The notes beneath the pieces were generated by a model, which made no database searches, was not told where the DNA came from, and worked only from the letters and a program-made list of their open reading frames with translations. DNA of 64,000 nt, taken from assembly GCA_016712415.1 (NCBI GenBank), contig JADJRC010000002.1, positions 310,001 through 374,000 of the forward strand, read 5' to 3'. The position numbers were made by a program, and so were the translations under genes. The DNA is from Lewinellaceae bacterium (GTDB lineage: Bacteria; Bacteroidota; Bacteroidia; Chitinophagales; Saprospiraceae). Below, one piece after another: positions 8,577-16,613 of the stretch. The stretch's first letter is position 1; the number at the start of each line of letters is the position of its first letter.

Positions 8577-11500
8577 ATGCTCAACGGTATTATTCGTTTT
8601 TTTCTCGAAAATAAATTTGTCACCCTGCTGGTGCTGGCCATGTTTATTGGCTGGGGGATTTCCACGGCCCCTTTCGGCTGGAAAACAGCCCTGCCTGCCG
8701 ACCCGGTTCCGGTAGATGCCATTCCCGATCTGGGTGAAAACCAGCAGATCATCTTCGTCGACTGGATGGGGCGCTCGCCGCAGGATGTGGAAGACCAGAT
8801 TACCTATCCGCTCACGACCTTCCTGCTCGGCATACCGGGCGTAAAATCGGTCCGGAGTACTTCGATGTTCGGGTTCTCCAGCATCTATGTCATTTTTGAC
8901 GAACAGACCGAGTTCTACTGGTCGCGATCACGAATTCTGGAGAAACTGAACTCCCTTCCCTCCGGCCTGCTGCCGCCCGGCGTACAACCTGCACTCGGGC
9001 CCGATGCCACCGCTCTGGGGCAGGTATACTGGTATACCCTGGAGGGGCGGGATACGGCAGGCAACCCTACAGGCGGCTGGGATCTCCATGAAATCAGGAC
9101 CGTGCAGGATTTTTACGTGAAATATGCCCTCAATGGCGTGGAGGGGGTCTCCGAGGTGGCCTCGGTCGGCGGTCACGTTAAAGAATACCAGGTGGACGTA
9201 AATCCCGATGCGCTGAAAGCCTACAACATCCCCCTGATGGATGTGATGACAGCCGTGAAAAGGTCGAACCGCGACGCCGGCGCACAGACCATCGAAATCA
9301 ACAAGGCCGAATACCTCGTCCGAGGGCTGGGTTATATCAGGAAGGTGGAAGACCTCGAGCTGGCGGTTGTGGCGGTACACAACAACGTGCCCATACGTAT
9401 CAAAGACATCGGCGTGGTATCGCTGGGTCCTGCTACCCGCCGTGGCCTGCTCGACAAAGACGGCGCCGAGGTGGCAGGGGGTGTGGTGGTGGCCCGCTAC
9501 GGCTCCAACCCGCTGGCCGTGATCAATGGCGTAAAAGCCAAAATCGCGGAAATTGCACCCGGACTGTCCAAAAAAACGCTGTCCGACGGGCGGGTGAGTC
9601 AGCTCACCATTGTACCTTTTTACGACCGTACCCATCTGATCCGCGAAACGCTGGGCACCCTGGAACGGGCGCTGGCACACGAAATCCTCATCAGTATTAT
9701 CGTGGTCATCGTACTGGTGCTCAACCTGCGGGCCTCGCTGCTCATCTCCAGCATGTTGCCGGTAGCGGTGCTGATGACGTTCATCGTTATGCGCTATACC
9801 GGTGTCGACGCCAATATTGTGGCGCTTTCCGGCATCGCCATCGCCATCGGCGTGATGGTGGATGTGGGAATCGTTTTTGTGGAAAACATTATCCGGCACC
9901 TTGAAATGCCGGAAAACCACGGTGTTCGGGGGCGTCGGTTGCTTGAGGTCATTTACGCGGCAGTTGTCGAAGTGTCGTCTGCCATCACTACGGCACTGGC
10001 GACAACGGTGGTCAGTTTTCTGCCTGTATTTGCGATGCAAGCGGCCGAGGGAAAGTTGTTCAAGCCGCTGGCTTTTACCAAAACCTTTGCCCTGGGCGCC
10101 TCGTTCGTACTCGGCATCGTCGTGCTGCCTGCCATGGCACACCTTGTGTTGTCGCTGAATTTTGACAGGAAAAGAGTGCGCAACACCTGGAATGTGGCGT
10201 TGATCGCAGCGGGTATCCTGTTTGCCATCGTTTTTAAAACCGGCTTGCCCGTGTGGCTGGCGGTGATCGGGCTGAATAATTTGATGGAAAACAAATGGCC
10301 CGAACGCTGGAAAGGCATTCCCAACTATATCAATATCGGTGTGGTGCTGTTGGTGGCTACGTTCTTTCTGACAGAAGAGTGGATGCCGCTCGGGCACCAC
10401 AATGCCCTGTTGGGCAACTACCTGTTCGTACTGGTACTGCTCGGGTTCATTCTCGGAATTTTGATGTCGATTGTCCATTTTTACGAACCCATTTTGAAAT
10501 GGTGTCTCGTGAACAAGGGTAAGTTCATGCTTGTCCCGCTGTTTACCATCCTGTTCGGGGTGGTCATCTGGCTGGGCTGGAACAGCACTTTCGGATTTGT
10601 GGCCAAAGGCTTCGACCGGTTGGGCTGGAATGTGCGCTCGACCGGCCTTTGGAGTACCATGCTGCACAAGTTTCCCGGTATGGGCAAAGAGTTTATGCCC
10701 GCACTCGATGAAGGCAGTTTCCTGCTCATGCCCACTTCAATGCCCCATTCGGGGGTGCAGGAAAACCAGCGGGTCGTTGCACAACTCGATATGCTGCTGG
10801 CCAATATTCCCGAAGTGGAACTGGCCGTGGGTAAGGCCGGGCGGGCAGAAACGGCCCTCGACCCCGCACCCATTTCGATGTACGAGAACATCATCAATTA
10901 CAAACCTGAATTTTTAATTAACGAAGATGGAAAGCGGGAAACCTTTAAAACAGATAGAAATGATCGCTTCATACTTTTTTCGGGCGATACGCTCTCTAAC
11001 GAGGAAGCGCTGCTGCAAGGGATAAAACAGGCTGAACTCATCCCTGACCCGGACGGACAGTATTTCCGCAACTGGCGTCCGCAGATCAAGGGCCCCGGCG
11101 ATATCTGGGACGAGATTGTGCGTGTCACCAGGCTGCCCGGTGTTACCTCTGCTCCGAAGCTCCAGCCCATCGAAACCCGCCTGGTCATGCTCCAGACCGG
11201 TATGCGGGCGCCTATGGGCATAAAGGTCTACGGACCCGACCTGAAGACTATCGAGGATTTCGGACTTCAACTCGAGGCCATTTTGAAAGAGGTTCCCTCC
11301 GTGAAGGCCGAAGCTGCCTTTGCCGATCGCATCGTAGGCAAACCCTATCTCCAGTTAAATATTGACCGGGTGGCTGCCGCGCGTTACGGACTAAACATTG
11401 AAGACGTTCAGAATTTTATCGAAACTGCTATCGGCGGTATGGAGGTAACGACGACGGTGGAAGGCCGGGAGCGTTTCCCTGTACGGGTGCGCTATCCGCG

Positions 11501-12395
11501 CGAATTGCGGGATAACCCGGAAAGTATCAAAAAAATGCTCGTGCCGACACCTGTCGGGGCCCAGGTGCCGCTCGGCGACCTGGTCCGCGTCGAATACGTG
11601 CGCGGCCCGCAGATGATCAAAAGCGAAGACACCTTCCTCACTGGCTATGTACTTTTCGATAAAAAGGAAGGCTACGCCGAGGTGGATGTCGTGGAGGAAG
11701 CGCAGCGCTTTATCCGGCAACGCATCGACAGCGGCGAGCTGACGGTGCCCGCAGGGGTAAATTACAAGTTCTCCGGCAGTTATGAAAACCAGTTGCGGGC
11801 CATGAAACGGCTGTCGATCGTCATACCCATCAGCCTCCTCATCATTTTTCTACTTCTGTTTTTTCAGTTTAAAACCATCATCGCCTCGTCTATCCACTTC
11901 TCTGGTGTTTTCGTGGCCTTTGCCGGCGGGTTTATCATGCTTTGGCTGTACGGGCAGGACTGGTTCCTCCACTTTTCCATTGCCGGGGAAAGCATGCGCG
12001 ACTTGTTTCAACTTCATACGATCAACCTCAGCGTAGCCGTCTGGGTGGGATTTATCGCCCTGTTCGGCATTGCCACCGACGACGGTGTGATCATGGGCAC
12101 GTACATACACCAGGTATTTGAGGAGCGCAAACCCTCGACGGTGGCTGAAGTGCGGGAAGCCGTGCTGGTCGCCGGTAAAAAACGGGTGAGGCCGGCCATG
12201 ATGACCGCCGCAGTTGCCATCATTGCACTGCTGCCCGTGCTGACATCCACCGGCAAAGGCGCCGATATTATGGTGCCCATGGCTATCCCCACGTTTGGCG
12301 GCATGACCATCCAGTTGATGACCATGTTCGTCGTGCCGGTGTTGCAGGCCTATTGGCGGGAGGGAGTGGTTCGGCGGGAGTTGGCCGGCGCTTAA
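8577..12395 (+). CDS. cusA: CusA/CzcA-family heavy-metal RND efflux pump
   Basis: A 1272-residue inner-membrane proton antiporter, the pump of a tripartite Cu/Ag (or Co/Zn/Cd) efflux system. Visible features include the first TM (FVTLLVLAMFIGWGI), porter-domain motifs (DQITYPLTT, PIRIKDIGVV), the TM4 acidic segment (GVMVDVGIVFVENI) and C-terminal TM helices ending near MTMFVVPVLQAYWRE. It is about 220 residues longer than E. coli CusA. Extra sequence lies after the first TM bundle (about residues 525-690, with additional hydrophobic segments) and in the second porter half (after NIINYKPEFL). It is followed 27 bp later by the outer-membrane gene and then the adaptor, so the three form one operon. 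Exact metal is inferred from the CusB-type adaptor. Confidence 0.93.
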   Translation: MLNGIIRFFLENKFVTLLVLAMFIGWGISTAPFGWKTALPADPVPVDAIPDLGENQQIIFVDWMGRSPQDVEDQITYPLTTFLLGIPGVKSVRSTSMFGFSSIYVIFDEQTEFYWSRSRILEKLNSLPSGLLPPGVQPALGPDATALGQVYWYTLEGRDTAGNPTGGWDLHEIRTVQDFYVKYALNGVEGVSEVASVGGHVKEYQVDVNPDALKAYNIPLMDVMTAVKRSNRDAGAQTIEINKAEYLVRGLGYIRKVEDLELAVVAVHNNVPIRIKDIGVVSLGPATRRGLLDKDGAEVAGGVVVARYGSNPLAVINGVKAKIAEIAPGLSKKTLSDGRVSQLTIVPFYDRTHLIRETLGTLERALAHEILISIIVVIVLVLNLRASLLISSMLPVAVLMTFIVMRYTGVDANIVALSGIAIAIGVMVDVGIVFVENIIRHLEMPENHGVRGRRLLEVIYAAVVEVSSAITTALATTVVSFLPVFAMQAAEGKLFKPLAFTKTFALGASFVLGIVVLPAMAHLVLSLNFDRKRVRNTWNVALIAAGILFAIVFKTGLPVWLAVIGLNNLMENKWPERWKGIPNYINIGVVLLVATFFLTEEWMPLGHHNALLGNYLFVLVLLGFILGILMSIVHFYEPILKWCLVNKGKFMLVPLFTILFGVVIWLGWNSTFGFVAKGFDRLGWNVRSTGLWSTMLHKFPGMGKEFMPALDEGSFLLMPTSMPHSGVQENQRVVAQLDMLLANIPEVELAVGKAGRAETALDPAPISMYENIINYKPEFLINEDGKRETFKTDRNDRFILFSGDTLSNEEALLQGIKQAELIPDPDGQYFRNWRPQIKGPGDIWDEIVRVTRLPGVTSAPKLQPIETRLVMLQTGMRAPMGIKVYGPDLKTIEDFGLQLEAILKEVPSVKAEAAFADRIVGKPYLQLNIDRVAAARYGLNIEDVQNFIETAIGGMEVTTTVEGRERFPVRVRYPRELRDNPESIKKMLVPTPVGAQVPLGDLVRVEYVRGPQMIKSEDTFLTGYVLFDKKEGYAEVDVVEEAQRFIRQRIDSGELTVPAGVNYKFSGSYENQLRAMKRLSIVIPISLLIIFLLLFFQFKTIIASSIHFSGVFVAFAGGFIMLWLYGQDWFLHFSIAGESMRDLFQLHTINLSVAVWVGFIALFGIATDDGVIMGTYIHQVFEERKPSTVAEVREAVLVAGKKRVRPAMMTAAVAIIALLPVLTSTGKGADIMVPMAIPTFGGMTIQLMTMFVVPVLQAYWREGVVRRELAGA

Positions 12396-12422
12396 TTGTT
12401 GAATCCGACTAAAAATTAAATC

Positions 12423-13661
12423 ATGAGAATCCTGATCATATTTGTTGCCATGCTGTCGACCGGTGCTCTTCCCGCTCAAACGCTGGACGATTACCTTAAA
12501 ATAGCCCTTGAAAACAATCCCGGCATCCGGGCAAAACAGACGGCGTATGAAGCCGCCCGTCAAAAGTTACCCCAGGCAAGGGCGCTTCCAGACCCGACCG
12601 TGAACGCCTCCGTATTCCTTCGTCCGATGATGCTGCCGATGGGCAACCAGTTGGGCAGCATATCAGCCATGCAGATGTTTCCCTGGTTCGGCGCACTCGA
12701 CGCTATGGAGCACGAAGCGGCACAAATGGCCGAGGTGAAATCGCAGGAGGTTGCCGTCGCGCAGAATGCGCTTTTTTTCAGTATTAAAAATGCCTGGTAC
12801 CCGCTCCTCGAACTGGAAGAACTGGTCCGGATACAGCGGGAAAACCTGCGGGTGCTGGAGACGGACAAGGAACTGGCCACGATCAAATTCCAGCATGGCC
12901 AGGCGCCTATGGTGGATGCCATACGGGCTGATATTATGATCGACGAAGTGAAAACCGGGATAACCCTGCTCGAACAAAAACGCAGGCCGCTGGAAATCGC
13001 CTTCAACCGCCTCCTCAACCGCGCCGACAGCCTGCCCGTCGCCATTTCAGGCAGTCTGACAGAAATGCAATCCCATATTTCTGCCCGCCCCGATAGCCTG
13101 CTGTCGGGCAATCCCGCCCTCGCGGTTTTTGACAAACAAATCCAGGCGGCGATCGCTGAAGAGCAAGCCGCCGATTTTCAACGAAAACCGATGATCGGTA
13201 TAGGTCTGCAATACATGCCCCTCGTAAAACGAAAAGATGGCGACCTTCAACTTCCACCCAATAACGGCAGGGATATGCTGATGCCTATGGCGACGGTCAC
13301 CATCCCCATCTGGCGGAAAAAATACGATGCTGCCGTGGCCGAACGCCGCTTCATGCAGCACATGTACGCCAATATGAGGCAGGATATGGAAAATGAGCTC
13401 GCCTCCATGTACGCAATGACCCGATACGACGTGGAAAAAGCCGCACAAATGGTCGAATTGCTGGATAAGCAAATGATCAAAACCCAGCAGGCTATCGACC
13501 TGATGATGGCAGCCTACAGCAATGCCGGACAGGATTTTGAAGAAATTCTCCGCTTCCAGCAGCAACTGTTCCGCTACCGGATGGAAAAAGTGTCGGCACA
13601 GACTGAATACCAACAGGCACAGGCAAAACTCGACTATCTGACCGGGTCGGTATCGAGGTGA
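12423..13661 (+). CDS. TolC-family outer-membrane efflux channel
   Basis: This 412-residue protein has a signal peptide ending GALPAQ and then the long alpha-helical repeats of TolC/CusC proteins (LDDYLKIALENNPGIRAKQ, later a second matching half with ERRFMQHMYANMRQDM). It would trimerise as the outer-membrane exit duct for the pump encoded just upstream. It lies 27 bp after cusA and 27 bp before the adaptor. Met-rich stretches (FLRPMMLPMGNQ, RDMLMPMATV) could be related to copper or silver but are not diagnostic. Confidence 0.9.
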   Translation: MRILIIFVAMLSTGALPAQTLDDYLKIALENNPGIRAKQTAYEAARQKLPQARALPDPTVNASVFLRPMMLPMGNQLGSISAMQMFPWFGALDAMEHEAAQMAEVKSQEVAVAQNALFFSIKNAWYPLLELEELVRIQRENLRVLETDKELATIKFQHGQAPMVDAIRADIMIDEVKTGITLLEQKRRPLEIAFNRLLNRADSLPVAISGSLTEMQSHISARPDSLLSGNPALAVFDKQIQAAIAEEQAADFQRKPMIGIGLQYMPLVKRKDGDLQLPPNNGRDMLMPMATVTIPIWRKKYDAAVAERRFMQHMYANMRQDMENELASMYAMTRYDVEKAAQMVELLDKQMIKTQQAIDLMMAAYSNAGQDFEEILRFQQQLFRYRMEKVSAQTEYQQAQAKLDYLTGSVSR

Positions 13662-13688
13662 CACCTCATCACTACTAAAACTTCAACC

Positions 13689-15452
13689 ATGCAAAAGATA
13701 AAAATCAATCGCTCTATAATCCTTACCGCCGTCGTTATGCTGGCTGCCGGATTGCTTCTCGGCCGGTTGTTCATGCCGGCTCACCCGGCCGGCGCCACGC
13801 ATAACGGGCATGAAACGGAAACGGCCAACTCCGGTAATACTTCAGTATGGACCTGCTCCATGCACCCACAAATCCGCCAGTCGGAGCCCGGCAAGTGTCC
13901 CATCTGCGGAATGGACCTGATTCCGCTGGACGATAACACATCGGCTGAAGATCCGGCAGAGATACGAATGTCGCCCACAGCCATGCAACTGGCCAATGTA
14001 CAAACGGCGGTTGTGGGCTTCGGCATACCCACCCGCGAATTGCTGCTGAACGGAAAGGTACAGCCCGATGAGCGGCTGGTCTTTTCCCAGGTAACCCACC
14101 TCAACGGCAGAATAGAACAACTTGCCGTCAACTTTACGGGCGAACCGGTGCGCAGGGGACAAGTCCTGGCGAGCGTTTATGCGCCAGAACTGGTGACGGC
14201 GCAGGAGGAGCTCTTTTCCGCTCAAAAAATAAGGGATATGCAGCCCGCTCTGTTACCTGCCGCCCGGGAAAAGCTCAAAAACTGGAAACTCACCGACAAG
14301 CAGATCGACGATATCCTCGCCGCCGGAAAACCAAGGGAGCGCTTTCCCGTGCTCGCCGACGTGAGCGGCATAGTTATAGCCAAAAAAGTAAACCTCGGCG
14401 ATTATGTCATGCGCGGTATGCCCCTGTACGATATTGTAGACCTGTCGAAAGTATGGGTGCTGTTCGACGTGTACGAAAACGATATGCCCTGGGCGAAGGT
14501 CGGAAGCGCGGTGTCGTTTACCATACAGGCGCTGCCCGGAGAAACCTTTACCGGAAGAGTCGCATTTATTGATCCGGTTATCAACCCGGCCACCCGGGTG
14601 GCGACGGCAAGGGTGGAGATTTCCAATCCCGGTCGAAAACTTAAACCGGAGATGTTTGCCAGCGGGGTGATCAAAACCCGGTTGAACGCCAATAAAGAAA
14701 GCCTGATGGCGCCCAAATCGGCTGTCATGTGGACGGGCGAGCGTTCGGTGGTCTATGTTAAAAAGGCAACGGACAAAGGTGTCGTGTTCCGCATGCAGGA
14801 GGTGGGGCTGGGGCCACTGGTCGGTGATTATTACGTGATAAAAAGCGGACTCGAACCCGGAACCGAGATCGCAGTCAATGGCACATTTTCCATTGATGCA
14901 GCAGCCCAGTTGGCAGGCAAGCCCAGCATGATGGACCCGGAAGGCGGCGCTCCTTCGACCGGGAGCCACCACGGCGACAACACCTCGCCTTCTGCCCCCG
15001 CTCCGGACAAGCAGGCCAAGGCTACCGTTCGGAAGTTGCTTGACCGCTATTTTACACTGAAAGACGCCCTCGTGAAAGACGATCTTTCAGTTGCCCGCAA
15101 GCAGGCGTCCGAATTAAAAAAAGCATTTGACGGGACGAACATGGGCCTGTTCAGCGGCAAAGCGCACGAACACTGGATGAGCCACAGCCGCGCCGCAGTA
15201 GAAGCCCTGGTCAAACTGGCGGCATCAAAGGATATCGATACGGCGCGGAGTTATTTCAAACCCCTTTCCACCCGGATGGTCGCGCTGGCTGAAGTGTTCG
15301 GCCCGTTCGACGTGACCATGTACGTGCAAAACTGCCCGATGGCGGACAACAACAACGGGGCCGACTGGCTGAGTCTGGAAGAAAAGATACAAAACCCCTA
15401 TTTCGGGGATAAAATGCTGAAATGCGGGTCGGTTACCGAAACGATACGTTGA
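13689..15452 (+). CDS. cusB: CusB-like RND adaptor with heavy-metal-binding and DUF3347 domains
   Basis: The 587-residue membrane-fusion protein has an N-terminal TM (IILTAVVMLAAGLLLGRLF), a short heavy-metal-binding domain with the CSMHP...CPICGMD pattern (about residues 55-82), the hairpin, lipoyl and beta-barrel domains of CusB (about 100-400), and a C-terminal DUF3347 domain (about 440-587, with MGLFSGKAHEHWM and MYVQNCPMADNN). The domain order is typical of Bacteroidota copper efflux adaptors; DUF3347 proteins are commonly copper-associated. It completes the pump-channel-adaptor operon and is the strongest sign that the system handles Cu or Ag. It ends 49 bp before the MarR-GNAT gene. 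Confidence 0.93.
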   Translation: MQKIKINRSIILTAVVMLAAGLLLGRLFMPAHPAGATHNGHETETANSGNTSVWTCSMHPQIRQSEPGKCPICGMDLIPLDDNTSAEDPAEIRMSPTAMQLANVQTAVVGFGIPTRELLLNGKVQPDERLVFSQVTHLNGRIEQLAVNFTGEPVRRGQVLASVYAPELVTAQEELFSAQKIRDMQPALLPAAREKLKNWKLTDKQIDDILAAGKPRERFPVLADVSGIVIAKKVNLGDYVMRGMPLYDIVDLSKVWVLFDVYENDMPWAKVGSAVSFTIQALPGETFTGRVAFIDPVINPATRVATARVEISNPGRKLKPEMFASGVIKTRLNANKESLMAPKSAVMWTGERSVVYVKKATDKGVVFRMQEVGLGPLVGDYYVIKSGLEPGTEIAVNGTFSIDAAAQLAGKPSMMDPEGGAPSTGSHHGDNTSPSAPAPDKQAKATVRKLLDRYFTLKDALVKDDLSVARKQASELKKAFDGTNMGLFSGKAHEHWMSHSRAAVEALVKLAASKDIDTARSYFKPLSTRMVALAEVFGPFDVTMYVQNCPMADNNNGADWLSLEEKIQNPYFGDKMLKCGSVTETIR

Positions 15453-15464
15453 GAAAAATAATAT

Positions 15465-15496
15465 TTGCAAATTACGTAGTCAACTACGTAGTTTTG
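15465..15496 (+). promoter_or_regulatory. Promoter with overlapping palindromic operator-like site of the MarR-GNAT gene
   Basis: TAGTTTTG (15489-15496) fits the Bacteroidota -7 box TAnnTTTG, and TTG (15465-15467) lies 21 bp upstream. The spacer holds TACGTAGT twice (15473-15480 and 15485-15492, 12 bp apart), and the second copy is inside the perfect palindrome AACTACGTAGTT (15482-15493). A repressor bound here would cover the -7 box, consistent with autoregulation by the MarR domain. Transcription would start at about 15501-15503, almost at the ATG (15502), so the mRNA may be leaderless. Confidence 0.55.
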
Positions 15497-15501
15497 CGTA
15501 T

Positions 15502-16449
15502 ATGAAAAACAACAACATTATCGATGCAGCGGGTTATCTCGCCATCTCGACCCGCCTTCAACGGCTCGCCGACAGCCTGCGCAAAGACGGCATGCTGATT
15601 TACAGCGATTTCGGAATTGAGTTCGAGCCGAAGTTTTGGCCGATGCTCTATGCGCTTTCCCGGAAATCGCCGATGGGCATTATCGATCTGGCCAACGAGA
15701 TCGGCTACGCGCACCCTTCGGTGATCGCCCTGGTGCGTGAAATGGAGCGGAATAAATGGATCCGCTCAGTGAAAGACAAAACCGATTCCCGCAGGCGACT
15801 GCTCAGCCTTTCGCCGCTTGCCCTGGAACTCATCGTGAAAATGGAACCGGTTTGGGACGTCATTAAAGTCGCGCTGGAAGAGATATGCGAAGGCAAAACG
15901 CCCCTGCTCCAGGCGATCGGCGAGGTGGAAGACCGCCTCTCCCGGGAAAGTTTTTCCGATACGGCCCGGCGCATCGCCCGCAGCCGGGCCGATCACGCCG
16001 TGTGTATCATCGACTACGAGCCCCGCTACCAGAAGGATTGGGAAAGCCTCAACCTGGCCTGGATCGCACAGGACTTCGAAATAGAAGAGATCGACCGCGA
16101 AACCCTGGGTAAACCCGAAAAATACTTTCTCAACGGCGGAGCCATCCTGCTGGCTGAAAAAGACGGTGCGATCATCGGTACCGTCGGACTGCAACCTTTT
16201 GGCAACGGTGCGTTCGAGCTGGCCAAAATGACCGTAGCTGCCGGGGCCCGCGGACTGAAGATCGGCGAAAAACTCTGTTGGGCGGCCATGGAACGGGCGC
16301 GCCAACTGGGCGCAAAACGGGTTTTCCTGTATTCCAATACCAAAGCCTATCAGGCGCTCAACCTGTATTTTAAACTGGGGTTTCGTGTGGTTGGACTGGA
16401 CAGCCAGGAGTTCAAACGGGCGAATATCCAGATGGAGATTTTATTCTGA
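15502..16449 (+). CDS. MarR-family regulator fused to a GNAT N-acetyltransferase
   Basis: A 315-residue two-domain protein. Residues 1-145 form a MarR-type winged helix (MGIIDLANEIGYAHPSVIAL recognition region; KDKTDSRRRLLSLS wing), and residues 160-315 form a GNAT acetyltransferase (acetyl-CoA loop region AGARGLKIGEKLCWAA, then KRVFLYSNTKAYQALNLYFKLGF). Such fusions are recurrent in bacteria; the MarR part usually represses its own gene and neighbours. A palindromic site overlaps its promoter. Immediately downstream of cusB, it may respond to the same metal or to another ligand. The acetyltransferase substrate is unknown. Confidence 0.88.
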   Translation: MKNNNIIDAAGYLAISTRLQRLADSLRKDGMLIYSDFGIEFEPKFWPMLYALSRKSPMGIIDLANEIGYAHPSVIALVREMERNKWIRSVKDKTDSRRRLLSLSPLALELIVKMEPVWDVIKVALEEICEGKTPLLQAIGEVEDRLSRESFSDTARRIARSRADHAVCIIDYEPRYQKDWESLNLAWIAQDFEIEEIDRETLGKPEKYFLNGGAILLAEKDGAIIGTVGLQPFGNGAFELAKMTVAAGARGLKIGEKLCWAAMERARQLGAKRVFLYSNTKAYQALNLYFKLGFRVVGLDSQEFKRANIQMEILF

Positions 16450-16607
16450 GATGTGGCAGAACCCAGCCTCCGCAGAGCAAAAGTTATCAACGAGCTAACT
16501 TCACACTTAGTCAAGGAAAGACACGTTTCCGAGACGAACTGGGCGGATATTCCGTCTGGACGACCAATGATCTTCAGGAAATCCGTCGTTACATGTATGG
16601 CAAGTAG
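16449..16607 (+). pseudogene. Start-less protein-like remnant
   Basis: One frame is open from within the end of the MarR-GNAT gene to a TAG at 16605-16607 and has no ATG upstream. Its last 32 codons read like a real protein end (RFRDELGGYSVWTT, then LQEIRRYMYGK) with codon use like the neighbouring genes. This may be the 3' remnant of a lost gene. It could also be chance, so confidence is low. It is the only candidate in the gap before the TonB receptor. Confidence 0.25.
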
Positions 16608-16613
16608 CCTTTT

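Noticed and set aside
8928..10667. 579-codon antisense frame opposite cusA
   Set aside because: Rich in His, Gln and Asp in the manner of reversed high-GC coding sequence; no homologous pattern or start context.
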